NCBI GenBank assembly: GCA_963788965.1 | Contig: CAWBIK010000006.1 | Coordinates: forward strand, 1 to 64,000 | DNA: 64,000 bases | Source: QHXQ01 sp963788965 | GTDB taxonomy: Bacteria > Acidobacteriota > Blastocatellia > Pyrinomonadales > Pyrinomonadaceae | Direction: 5' to 3' | Part shown: positions 5,843-13,575 of the stretch, one piece after another | Position numbering within the stretch: position 1 is the first letter of the stretch | Layout: each line of letters begins with the position of its first letter | Notes under the pieces: model-generated | What the model was told of the DNA's origin: nothing | Database searches by the model: none | What the model saw: the letters and a program-made list of their open reading frames with translations, nothing else | Program-made: the position numbers and the translations under genes

Positions 5843-6394
5843 ATGATCTTGAAGCGGAGGGTCTTGCTTTTGAACGCGTCTTACGAGGCGCTCGGCGTGG
5901 TGGATGCTCCTCGCGCCGTCCGCCTGATCTGGAAGGGCGCGGCGCAGCCGGTCGAATACGTGGGCGGCGGCGTGTTGCGCTCGCAGCATTACGTCTTCGT
6001 CGTGCCGAGCGTCATTCGTCTGGTCGAGTACGTGGACGTGCGGCGGCGGCGCGCAAACTCTGGGAAGCAGCGCATACGGATTCTGGCGCGCGACAAGATG
6101 CGCTGCCAGTACTGCGGCGCAAAGAGCAACGTGTTCGATCTAACGCTCGACCACATCTTGCCGCGTTCGCGCGGCGGCCGCAGCGAGCCGGAGAACCTGT
6201 GCGCTGCCTGCAAGCCCTGCAACCAGCGCAAGGGCGACCGCACACCCGACGAGGCGCGCATGCCGCTGCTCGCCAGCCCCAGCGCGTTGCGCTACGGGTT
6301 GGACAAGGCGATGCTCCGGCACTACGCCGCGCACCGTCCCGAATGGCGACCCTACCTCTTCCTCGCCGAAGAGTCCGACGCCGACGTGGCTTAA
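5843..6394 (+). CDS. HNH endonuclease
   Basis: A 183-aa HNH nuclease of the McrA-like type. The start at 5843 follows a strong AAGGAGGTG site. N-terminal residues 1-70 form the module common to this family (LLLNASYEALGVV, then PSVIRLVEYV). The catalytic module is at about residues 80-135: CQYCG, then LTLDHILPRSRGG, then NLCAACKPCNQRKGDRTP, giving two CxxC zinc knuckles and the His-Asn-His metal site. Proteins like this accompany tRNA arrays in actinobacteria and phages, to my recollection. Whether it cuts DNA or tRNA-like RNA, or promotes spread of the array, cannot be told from sequence. Confidence 0.88.
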   Translation: MILKRRVLLLNASYEALGVVDAPRAVRLIWKGAAQPVEYVGGGVLRSQHYVFVVPSVIRLVEYVDVRRRRANSGKQRIRILARDKMRCQYCGAKSNVFDLTLDHILPRSRGGRSEPENLCAACKPCNQRKGDRTPDEARMPLLASPSALRYGLDKAMLRHYAAHRPEWRPYLFLAEESDADVA

Positions 6395-6579
6395 ACAGCC
6401 ACCATTAACAAAAACGGCGGCGGAGCAGCGAATGCTTCTTTGCTCCGCCCGCCCACACAAGACACTTCATTAGCGCGATCAGCGTTCAGCTATCGGCGTT
6501 CAGTTAAAGACAAAAAAGCTGTTCGTCATTAGTTGACCGCGCATCGTTAACAGGTAAGAAACGGAGGTCAACGAAAGTC

Positions 6580-6780
6580 ATGGTTCACGTTCGTTTTGAA
6601 GGTCGTTCATACGACTATGCCGAGCGCGAGTTGCGCGTGCAGCCGGCAATGACCGACCGCGCGATCAAGGAGCAGTTGGCGCAGTTCCTCGACGCCAGCA
6701 TGGATCGCTTCGAGCATTACATCGTCGAGCGCACCGCGCGCGGCGATCTGATCGTCCGGCCCGAAGCTGTTTACGGCTAA
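6580..6780 (+). CDS. 66-aa small protein, possible ubiquitin-like fold
   Basis: The start is supported by ACGGAGGTC about ten bases upstream. The pattern is beta-rich N-terminus (VHVRFEGRSYDY, ERELRVQP), one helix (residues about 24-45, TDRAIKEQLAQFLD) and a beta-rich C-terminus (HYIVERTARGDLIVRPEAVYG) ending in Gly. That order and the terminal Gly are compatible with a beta-grasp ubiquitin-like protein, and a ThiF/E1-like gene lies 3.6 kb downstream on the same strand. I did not recognise a named family; the fold assignment is a guess from pattern and context. Confidence 0.6.
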   Translation: MVHVRFEGRSYDYAERELRVQPAMTDRAIKEQLAQFLDASMDRFEHYIVERTARGDLIVRPEAVYG

Positions 6781-6784
6781 AAGC

Positions 6785-6855
6785 CGTGAAGTGTGAATCG
6801 TAAATCGTGAATAGAAGAAATCATCTATTTACGATTCACGCTTAACGATTTACGA
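6785..6855. repeat. Word-repeat hairpin (GAATCGTAAATCG family)
   Basis: The left arm, GTGAATCGTAAATCGTGAA, is complemented by TTTACGATTCACGCTTAACG and the following bases. It is the same family as the perfect hairpin at 45339-45413. Confidence 0.6.
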
Positions 6856-6862
6856 AATGCGC

Positions 6863-7012
6863 GCCCCGCGCCCTAACCAGAGAAGCTTACACACACTCCA
6901 CTTGAGATGGGGAGGTTACGGGTTCGAGTCCCGTCAGGAGCTTCAAGTTTTTGCTCCTGTAGCTCAATGGCAGAGCGCCACTGTGAAAACGCTTTTCCGA
7001 CTTGCGCGGGGC
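6863..7012 (+). ncRNA. Y RNA 1, YrlA-like with circularly permuted tRNA domain
   Basis: GCCCCGCGC (6863-6871) pairs with GCGCGGGGC (7004-7012). After an asymmetric internal loop, GAGAAGC pairs with GCTTTTC. The enclosed part reads as a tRNA in permuted order: T-arm ACGGG/CCCGT with TTCGAGT (6918-6934), acceptor 3' strand CAGGAGC (6935-6941), an 11-base T-rich loop, acceptor 5' strand GCTCCTG (6953-6959), then D-arm GCTC/GAGC (6962-6976). This matches the known YrlA layout, where the Ro-binding stem takes the place of the anticodon arm. The Ro gene lies 500 bases downstream. Confidence 0.85.
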
Positions 7013-7083
7013 CGCTAAAAAAAGATGAGGCTTGATTAACGAACAAGGGGTTGGTTATTTGACACGTCGGTTGCCGAGAGAGC

Positions 7084-7257
7084 GCGCCCAAGCGACGCCG
7101 CGCGCCCTAACACGCGAAGCATACATACTTGGTAACAGGTCATTGCCAATGACTCTTGCAGGTTCAAATCCTGCCGCCTCCGCCAACTTTTTGGGGGCGA
7201 GCTAAACCCGCCTGATAAGCGGGCGCTTCACAGACTTGCGCGTGTCGTCGCTTGCGC
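7084..7257 (+). ncRNA. Y RNA 2, permuted tRNA-Gly-like
   Basis: A long outer stem joins GCGCCCAAGCGACG near 7084 with CGTCGCTTGCGC near 7257, and the shared words CGCGCCCTAAC and GACTTGCGCG flank the insert. Inside, the order is a D-loop-like TTGGTAACAG, an anticodon-like hairpin around TTGCCAA, T-arm GCAGG/CCTGC, acceptor 3' strand CGCCTCC, GCCA, a T-rich linker, acceptor 5' strand GGGGGCG, then AGCTAAAC and a second small hairpin (CCCGC/GCGGG). It is thus a permuted tRNA-Gly(GCC) with CCA retained in the acceptor loop. Confidence 0.75.
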
Positions 7258-7293
7258 CCGCGCCCTCGGCGGCCGACGTAACAGTTTAAAGTT

Positions 7294-7424
7294 TTCCGCC
7301 CCGCGCCCTGACCGGGGAAGCTTACATACTAGCTCAGTGGTAGAGCATACGCCTGATACGCGTAAAGCGCGGGTTCAACTCCCGCGTATGTGCCAAACGC
7401 TTCTCTGACTTGCGCGGGGCGGAA
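7294..7424 (+). ncRNA. Y RNA 3, Ro-type stem enclosing an intact tRNA-Ile
   Basis: TTCCGCCCCGCGC (7294-7306) pairs with GCGCGGGGCGGAA (7412-7424), and the conserved words CGCGCCCTGAC and GACTTGCGCG match Y RNAs 1 and 2. The insert at 7323-7395 is a whole tRNA in normal order, not permuted, so the stem is attached at the acceptor end rather than the anticodon end. Maturation by RNase P and 3' trimming could release a tRNA. Confidence 0.75.
7323..7392 (+). tRNA. tRNA-Ile(GAT) nested in Y RNA 3
   Basis: Acceptor TACATAC/GTATGTG, D-arm GCTC/GAGC, anticodon stem TACGC/GCGTA with loop CTGATAC, variable AAGC, T-arm GCGGG/CCCGC with TTCAACT, CCA encoded at 7393-7395. All cloverleaf parts are present. 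Confidence 0.75.
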
Positions 7425-7493
7425 ATTAATCAGCAGTCAGCATTCAGTTAAGGATAAAAGCTGACTGCTGATTGCTGAAAGCTAATAGCTTGC
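7425..7493. repeat. Word-repeat hairpin (CAGC words) before rsr
   Basis: ATCAGCAGTCAGCATTCAG pairs with CTGACTGCTGATTGCTGA around AAGGATAAAAG. It lies between Y RNA 3 and rsr and may stabilise or separate the transcripts. Confidence 0.55.
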
Positions 7494-7508
7494 ACCGGAG
7501 GTGCAATC

Positions 7509-8944
7509 ATGCAGAACGTTGAGCGCGACTTGCGCCTTGAGATGCTGAACAGTTTGTTGACGACGCCGCACCGCAAGCTCGATGAAGTCGCGGAGATTCA
7601 CCGGAGCATGGTCGAGCGCGACCCGCTGTTCTATGGTCACCTTGCCGTCTGGTATCAGCGGCACGGCGACGTGCGCGACCACAAGGAAGTGTTCGTCGGC
7701 AACTTGCTCGCGTCCACGGTCGCGGGTCATCGCGGCGCGGGCTTCGTGCTGTTGCAGGAGTTGCCGCCATATCAGGTGGCGCGCGTTGTCGCGTTCGTCA
7801 AGCAGCGGCGCGGCACGTTGCCACGCTCGGCCGTCACGGCCGTCACGCGCTACCTGCGCGCACGCGAAGCGCGGCCCGAGTTCTTCGACGCCGCAGCCTT
7901 GCGCGCACGCAAGAGCATGAAGAGTCTCTATGCCGGTTTGCATATTCGGCCTGACGCGCGCGCGGACGCGATCTTGTTCAAGGACACGCCGCCCGCCGAC
8001 AGCCTCGCGTTCACGTTGAAGCTGTTGGCCAGGCCGCAACTCCCGGCGAGCAGGCGCAGTTGATCGTCGCGCATCGCATCCCTTATGCGGTCGCGGTCGG
8101 CGCGGTGCGACAGTTGACGCCGTCCGTGCTTGTGGCGCTCATCCATCAGATGACGCCGCAGGAGATGATCAACAACCTCAAGTCGCTCAAGGCGCGTGGT
8201 GCGCTTGAGCACGCGGAGGTCAAGGCGCTCGTGGACGAGAAGTTGCGGCAGGCAGCGCAGTCTGATCGTGTCTCGGCGTTCAAGGCGCAGCAGGCCGTGA
8301 ATGTCGCGGGCGTGGATGCGGCGACGAACGCGCAGCTTGAGCAAGTCTTGAACGCGCAGGTGAAGCGGCGCGGCCGCATCACGAAGACGACGGCGCTATT
8401 CGTGGACAAGAGCGGCAGCATGACCGATGCCATCGAGGTCGGCAAGCGCATCGCGGCGCTCGTATCGGGCGTGACTGAGGCCGAGTTGTACGTCTACGCC
8501 TTCGACACGATGGCGCAGCCCGTTGCGGTCAACGGCGCGGGCCGCGAGTTGACCGACTGGGCGCGTGCCTTCGAGCACGTCCGCGCAGAGGGCGGCACGT
8601 CTATCGGCGCGGCGCTCGAAGTCTTGCGGCTCAAGCGGCAGGCGGTCGAGCAGATCGTCATCGTCACGGACGAAGGCGAGAACACTGCGCCGTACTTCAG
8701 CGCAGTCTATCCGCGCTACTGCGCCGAGTTGCAGACCGCGCCGAACGTCATCATCGTGCGGGTCGGCGCAAGCTGCGACCTCGTCGAGCGGCAGTTGCGG
8801 CAGGCGCGCATCGCCTGCGAGACGTTCACCTTCGCGGGCGACTACTACGCGCTGCCGAACCTCGTGCCGCTCTTAAGCCGCCCGTCGCGGCTTGAGTTGC
8901 TGCTCGAAATCATGGACACGCCGCTGCCTGTGCGGGCGGCGTGA
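7509..8944 (+). pseudogene. rsr: Ro/TROVE-vWA protein (Rsr), frameshifted in this sequence
   Basis: Ro-family ring proteins bind Y RNAs and misfolded RNAs and, in bacteria, work with PNPase or RtcB/RtcA. GGAGGTGCAATC precedes the start. The first frame (7509-8063) holds the helical-repeat N-terminal half. The second frame holds HRIPYAVAVGAV, MTPQEMINNLKSL and a C-terminal vWA domain with the MIDAS motif DKSGSM and later VTDEGE. Translating around 8030-8045 gives a continuous TROVE protein (APQ... shifting to TPGEQAQLIVAHR), so a single indel splits one gene of about 478 codons. This may be a base error. The three Y RNAs directly upstream and rtcA nearby support the assignment. Confidence 0.88.
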
Positions 8945-8953
8945 AGCGTAGTT

Positions 8954-9022
8954 CGCGGGCAGTTGTTAATCGGTTATGTGATCTTGGTTAGTGATCAAAT
9001 AACCGATGACCAACTGCCCGCG
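8954..9022. repeat. Long hairpin between rsr and the next gene
   Basis: CGCGGGCAGTTG pairs with CAACTGCCCGCG and ATCGGTTAT with ATAACCGAT, separated by a short loop. It is a strong stem immediately after rsr, probably a terminator or processing hairpin. Confidence 0.55.
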
Positions 9023-9040
9023 GACGACGAAGCAATAACT

Positions 9041-9883
9041 ATGACCAACGTGCGCGCACTCATCGACAAACTGGCGGCGCAGGAAGCGTTGCTGCGCGAG
9101 ACGCGATTCATCGCGCCGTGCGTGGCACAGTCGCGCGTGCGCGTCTGGGTAGCGCGCCTGCTCTACACGTTCCGGCCCACGCCGCCCGACTTCGAGGGCT
9201 GGGGCATCTTCCGCGTGCGCGACATGCACACGGCCGATCTCGTCGGCACAGCAAGCCTCGCGCAAAGCGACGCATATCTCAAGCTGTTCCCGCGTTTGCA
9301 CGTGCGCTTGGCGACACACATACGCGGGCGCATTTGGAGCGCCTACGCAACTAACGAGTCCGATGCGCGCCAGCACACAAATCGGATCACATTGGCGGCC
9401 GTTTACTTGGTGGATGGCGCGCGGCAGTTCGATCAGATCGTCGTGCGGCTCGACGGCCCGCTGTGCTGGTTCGAGCACATAGACACGCGCGCCGACCCGC
9501 GCCCGGCCGAACATTTGCGCCGCGCGTTGCACGACCGCGTGCCGCCCGCCGACTTACAACTATCGGGCTTGACGCCTGCGATGGCCGCGGCCTACGCGCT
9601 CGCCGTTCGCCGCGCGCCGGAGTTCGCGGCCTATCGTCGGCAACAGGACGTGCGCGCCCGTCTTCGTGCTGCCCTCGCGCTCGGCGGCGGCACGCTCGAC
9701 GACTACACGGAGCACAACGACTATTATCAACTCGATTGGCACACGCCCGACGGCGAGCCGCACACCTCCGCCGTCGCCAAGCGCGACCTAACGGTCCTCA
9801 GCGCCGGCATCTGCCTCTCAGACCGCGACGCCGACTTCGATCTGCAATCGCTCGTCGGCGTGGTCGAACGGCAGTGGGAATAA
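9041..9883 (+). CDS. 280-aa protein of unknown function in the Ro locus
   Basis: I do not recognise the family. The ATG at 9041 is preferred because the in-frame sequence upstream lies in the hairpin at 8954-9022. There is no signal peptide or membrane segment. Residues about 40-110 (LLYTFRPTPPDFEGWGIFRV and following) and about 135-155 (DQIVVRLDGPLCWFEHI) look like mixed alpha/beta sequence. The stop is 4 bases before the next start, so it is translationally linked to the 149-aa gene. Confidence 0.72.
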   Translation: MTNVRALIDKLAAQEALLRETRFIAPCVAQSRVRVWVARLLYTFRPTPPDFEGWGIFRVRDMHTADLVGTASLAQSDAYLKLFPRLHVRLATHIRGRIWSAYATNESDARQHTNRITLAAVYLVDGARQFDQIVVRLDGPLCWFEHIDTRADPRPAEHLRRALHDRVPPADLQLSGLTPAMAAAYALAVRRAPEFAAYRRQQDVRARLRAALALGGGTLDDYTEHNDYYQLDWHTPDGEPHTSAVAKRDLTVLSAGICLSDRDADFDLQSLVGVVERQWE

Positions 9884-9887
9884 AACG

Positions 9888-10337
9888 ATGTTAGATAAAA
9901 ATGTAGGACATATACTCCATGAGTCCGCTGATGAGGTCGCCGACCTGCTGCGCGAGTTCGAGGCTGGCACGTTGGCGCGGGCGCGTTGGACGCATGAGGC
10001 GCATTTGACGGTGGCGTTGTGGTATCTGTCGCGGCATGAAGTGGCGGCGGCGACGGTGTTGGTTCGTGAGGGCATCAAGCGTTACAACGCGGCGTGTGGT
10101 GTGCCGCAGACGGAGACGGGCGGGTATCACGAGACGATCACGTTGTTCTATGTGCATGTGGTTAGTCGTTATCTGAAACGGGCGCGGGCGGGGGCGTCGC
10201 TGGCGGAGTTGGCCGGCGGGTTGATGGCTGCGTGCGGCGACCGTGGGTTGCCGTTTGAGTACTACAGCCGCGAGCGTCTGTTGTCGTGGCCGGCGCGGAC
10301 GCGTTGGGTCGAGCCTGATCTGAAGGCGCTTGATTGA
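9888..10337 (+). CDS. 149-aa conserved hypothetical protein
   Basis: All-helical looking, with WTHEAHLTVALWYLSRH (residues about 33-49), GIKRYNAACGVPQTETGGYH and ETITLFYVHVVSRYL. The His-containing motifs resemble a small conserved family seen in many bacteria, but I cannot name a function. It sits 4 bases after the 280-aa gene and 29 bases before the ThiF-like gene, in an apparent operon. Confidence 0.75.
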   Translation: MLDKNVGHILHESADEVADLLREFEAGTLARARWTHEAHLTVALWYLSRHEVAAATVLVREGIKRYNAACGVPQTETGGYHETITLFYVHVVSRYLKRARAGASLAELAGGLMAACGDRGLPFEYYSRERLLSWPARTRWVEPDLKALD

Positions 10338-10366
10338 AGGTTGAAACTGAACGTGGTGTGACAACG

Positions 10367-11008
10367 ATGAGCGTCTTTTTCCACGAACAACTTTATCGCA
10401 CGGGCGAGGTGATGGCGCGACTGCACGCGTGTCGTGTGACGGTGTGCGGCGCGGGCGCGTTGGGTGCAAACGTGGTCGAGGGTCTGGCGCGGCAAGGGTG
10501 CGCGCGGCTGCGCGTGATTGATCGTGATCGCGTGGAGGAGCGCAACTTGTCCACGCAGCCGTATTATCGTTCAGACATCGGCGCGCTCAAGGCGCATGCG
10601 CTCGCGCACGCGCTCTATCGCGCGCTCGGTGTTGAAATAACGGCCTGCACGAATGAGTTGACGACAACAAACGCCGCGAAGCTGCTCCGTGAAAGCGACC
10701 TTGTGATCGACGCATTTGATAACAGTACTGCACGGCGCGCCGTGATGGACTATTGCGCTGATGCGCGTGTGCCGTGCCTGCATGCGGGCCTCGCGGGCGC
10801 TTACGCAGAGGTGATCTGGAACGAGGTTTATCGTGTGCCGTCGGCAGCGCAAGACGACGTGTGCGATTACCCGCTGGTGCGCAATCTGGTTGTGTTGACG
10901 GGCGCGGTCGTGTGCGAGTCGGTCGTCGGCTTCGTCGCCACGGGCGCGCGGGCGAGTTATACGTTGACGTTGGGCGATCTCGCGGTGCGTCCGTTTACGC
11001 CGGCTTAA
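10367..11008 (+). CDS. ThiF/MoeB/E1-like adenylyltransferase
   Basis: ThiF-family enzymes adenylate the C-terminal Gly of ubiquitin-like proteins or small peptides. The protein has the nucleotide-binding GAGALGANV (residues about 24-32), the acidic VIDRDRVEERNLSTQPYY stretch that contacts ATP, then DLVIDAFDN. A candidate catalytic Cys lies in DDVCDYPLVRNL. The CxxC zinc pairs of ThiF/MoeB are absent, and the length (213 aa) is that of a minimal E1 core. The start at ATGAGCGTC is chosen because the protein begins cleanly before the fold. Possible substrate: the 66-aa protein at 6580. Confidence 0.85.
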   Translation: MSVFFHEQLYRTGEVMARLHACRVTVCGAGALGANVVEGLARQGCARLRVIDRDRVEERNLSTQPYYRSDIGALKAHALAHALYRALGVEITACTNELTTTNAAKLLRESDLVIDAFDNSTARRAVMDYCADARVPCLHAGLAGAYAEVIWNEVYRVPSAAQDDVCDYPLVRNLVVLTGAVVCESVVGFVATGARASYTLTLGDLAVRPFTPA

Positions 11009-11110
11009 GCACGGACGCCGGGCCGACGCATGGATGAGCGAACCTGCTGTATAATCGGCCGCGCAATCACAGTTGCGACCGAATATTTTCCGACCAGCAG
11101 GCGATAGAAC

Positions 11111-12337
11111 ATGACGAATAAAGTAGAACATCCGGCCGCGCGCAAGCTCGGTGCGACTCTGCGTGTGGGCGCGCTTGTGTGCTTGATCGCGTTGAGTGCG
11201 GGCGCGCAGGTGCGCGAACTGCCCGCGCCGGCCGGGCCGGGGAGCGGGCAGCCGAACCTTGCGACGGGCGCGGACGGGCGTGTGTATTTGAGTTGGATCG
11301 AGCGTCTGCCGGATGAGCGGTTCGCGTTGAAGTTCGCGGTGAAAGAAGGCGCACGCTGGTCGTCTGCGCGGCTTATCGCGACCGGGCGCAATCTGGTCGC
11401 CAACTGGGCCAACTTCCCGTCGCTTGTGGTCCTGCCGGATGGTTCGTTGGCCGCGCATTGGTTGGTCAAGAACGGCGCGGGCGCATACACGGCCGACGTG
11501 CAGATCGCGCGTTCATTCGACGGCGGTAAGACATGGACGCAGCCCTTCGTGCCACACCGCGACGGGACGCCGACCGAGCACGGCTTCGTGTCTATGTTCC
11601 CCACACAAGGCGGCGGGCTGGCCGCAGTTTGGCTCGACGGGCGCGAGATGAAGCCGGCCGCGGGCGAGCACGCGCACGGGCACGGCAACATGACGCTGCG
11701 CTATGCGACCTTTCAGCGCGACGGCAAACCCGTGGCGGAGTCGCTGCTGGATGGGCGCGTGTGCGAGTGCTGTCAGACTTCGGCCGCGCTCACGTCGGAA
11801 GGCCCGGTCGTCGCTTATCGCGGCCGGTCTGAACAGGAGATGCGCGACATCTCGGTCGTGCGTCTGCGCGGCGGGCAGTGGACGCAGCCCGCGCTCGTGC
11901 ATGCGGACAACTGGCGACTGGACGGTTGCCCTATCAATGGTCCAGCCATCGCCGCCGCTGGTCGTAGCGTCGGCGTCGCGTGGCTCACGGCTGCGGGCGA
12001 TCAGCCGCGCGTCTATGTCGCCTTCTCAAACGATGCGGGTGCGACGTTCGCTAAGCCTGTGCAGGTGGACGACGGGCGCACGCTGGGCCGCGTTGACGTG
12101 TTGCTGTTGGACGACGGCAGCGCGGTCGTAAGCTGGCTTGAGCAGACCGGCACGGGCGGCGAGGTGCGTGTGCGCCGGGTCTGGCCCGACGGACGACGCG
12201 GTGACGCAAGCACGGTTGCACGGGCCGGCATCGCGCGGGCGAACGGCTTCCCGCAGATGACGCGCACGGGCAACACGCTCGTGTTTGCGTGGGTCGGGAC
12301 GCAGCAAGTCTTAACGGCCGAGATGCCGTTGCCGTGA
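11111..12337 (+). CDS. Secreted sialidase-like beta-propeller protein
   Basis: An N-terminal signal peptide (residues about 15-33, hydrophobic and ending SAGAQ) is followed by repeated BNR-like blades (for example SFDGGKTWTQP and SNDAGATF), giving a six-bladed sialidase/neuraminidase-type fold. A VCECCQT motif and an INGPAIA segment after DGC in the middle suggest metal or disulfide chemistry rather than sialidase catalysis. It is likely periplasmic, with unknown function. The 100-base gap from the ThiF-like gene and the secreted nature make a role in the RNA island unlikely. Confidence 0.8.
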   Translation: MTNKVEHPAARKLGATLRVGALVCLIALSAGAQVRELPAPAGPGSGQPNLATGADGRVYLSWIERLPDERFALKFAVKEGARWSSARLIATGRNLVANWANFPSLVVLPDGSLAAHWLVKNGAGAYTADVQIARSFDGGKTWTQPFVPHRDGTPTEHGFVSMFPTQGGGLAAVWLDGREMKPAAGEHAHGHGNMTLRYATFQRDGKPVAESLLDGRVCECCQTSAALTSEGPVVAYRGRSEQEMRDISVVRLRGGQWTQPALVHADNWRLDGCPINGPAIAAAGRSVGVAWLTAAGDQPRVYVAFSNDAGATFAKPVQVDDGRTLGRVDVLLLDDGSAVVSWLEQTGTGGEVRVRRVWPDGRRGDASTVARAGIARANGFPQMTRTGNTLVFAWVGTQQVLTAEMPLP

Positions 12338-12351
12338 GCAACTAAAAAAGA

Positions 12352-13371
12352 TCACGCGTTGACTTCGATCAACCACGTCCCGTCGTGTAACTCTCTGACC
12401 TCAATCTCTACACGTAGAAATTTTTTGATGACCTCGATGTTGGTCGTCGTGTGCAAAGAGGGCGGCCCTGTCCGGTACGAGCCGCCACCCGCGAGCGCCA
12501 ACGGGATGAGCAACTGATCCGCGAGGTGTTCGCCGACGGGAGCATCGTGCGCGAGGTACTGTCGCGCTTCAGCACACGCGCGCGCGGCCACAGTCTCGGC
12601 GCGCACGCCGCGCTCGCCTATACCCGTGATGATCTCGGTCAAGTGTTCGCTCTCGAACTCAAGCGTCAGCACGTTGCCGGGACTGAGCGCGTCGGTTGAA
12701 GTTTCGATCTGCAACTGTTCGTCGGTCCAGCCAAGTTGTTCGCGCACGACGCTCAACTCGCGTTCGGCGATGGCGGGCGGCAGGTTGACGACGAGCGCGC
12801 GGGCGCGTTGATTCAAGACTGCGCCACGCGCAAGCAACGCTAACGGCGTGGGGCGCGCGGCTGGTTCGATGTAGACGTTGAACTGACCGCCGCCGGGTGG
12901 ATAGAAGCCATAACGCTCAAGCTCAATCGACACGCGCGGCCCCATGCGCCCGACGAGCGGCAGAAAGGTGCGCGCGAGAAATTCATAGGGCGGCGCGTGA
13001 ACGTTGTGCGTGCCGCCGCGCAGCACCAGCAGGCTCGGCTCGCGGGCGATCATTAGCGGCGGCAAGACGGCTTGCAGCACGAGCGCCGTGCTGCCGGCCG
13101 TGCCGATGTCGAACGTGTAAGAGTCGGGGCGCACCTCGTTCGGGCGAAACGTGAACTCGCGCGCGCCCACGCTCGCGCCGTCAACTTGCGCTTGCCCGAC
13201 CTCGGCCGCAGCGTTAACGGCCGTCAAGTGTTGGCGCTGCAAGCCCGGCCTAGTGCGACGCGCGCGCACGTTATAGATGCGAAACGCTTGCTGCTTGATG
13301 AGTGATAGCGCCAGCGACGTGCGTATGATCTGCCCGCCGCCTTCGCCAAATGATCCGTCAATCGTGATCAT
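12352..13371 (-). CDS. rtcA: RNA 3'-terminal phosphate cyclase
   Basis: RtcA uses ATP to convert RNA 3'-phosphate to 2',3'-cyclic phosphate, in RNA repair together with RtcB ligase. The N-terminal signature DGSFGEGGGQIIRTSLALS is followed by RTRPGLQRQHLTAV, GSTALVLQAVLPPL and, at the C-terminus, VGEHLADQLLIPLALAGGG with HT at about residue 308 (catalytic His region). The 339-aa length is normal. It is convergent with the beta-propeller gene, with a 14-base gap. In enterobacteria rtcBA sits with rsr and Y RNAs; here rtcA lies 3.4 kb from rsr on the opposite strand and no rtcB is visible. Confidence 0.95.
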   Translation of the reverse strand: MITIDGSFGEGGGQIIRTSLALSLIKQQAFRIYNVRARRTRPGLQRQHLTAVNAAAEVGQAQVDGASVGAREFTFRPNEVRPDSYTFDIGTAGSTALVLQAVLPPLMIAREPSLLVLRGGTHNVHAPPYEFLARTFLPLVGRMGPRVSIELERYGFYPPGGGQFNVYIEPAARPTPLALLARGAVLNQRARALVVNLPPAIAERELSVVREQLGWTDEQLQIETSTDALSPGNVLTLEFESEHLTEIITGIGERGVRAETVAARACAEARQYLAHDAPVGEHLADQLLIPLALAGGGSYRTGPPSLHTTTNIEVIKKFLRVEIEVRELHDGTWLIEVNA

Positions 13372-13502
13372 GTGTAACTTCCTTGCGTTAGCTTCGGTCG
13401 TCCGCTTGGTCTAAGCCTAACGCAAAGGCGGCGTGCTGCCGAATCTGGCGAGCAGGGTTTACGGTCTGCGAGCGGATTTTATTAATGCTCTCAGGAATGA
13501 CT

Positions 13503-13569
13503 AACCACAAAGATACAAAGCCGCGAAGATGAATCTGATCATGCTTCGCGGCTTCGTGTCTTTGTGGTT
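13503..13569. terminator. Word-repeat hairpin (ACAAAG/CGAAG family), likely terminator
   Basis: AACCACAAAGATACAAAGCC is complemented by GGCTTCGTGTCTTTGTGGTT around a short loop. It lies directly after the stop of the minus-strand gene at 13576-14490. Confidence 0.65.
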
Positions 13570-13575
13570 GAATTT

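Noticed and set aside
9463..9894. Arg-rich overlapping ORFs inside GC-rich genes (for example in the 280-aa gene, rtcA and the 970-aa fusion)
   Set aside because: High GC content suppresses stop codons in alternative frames; these have Arg/Ala-biased composition and no motifs.
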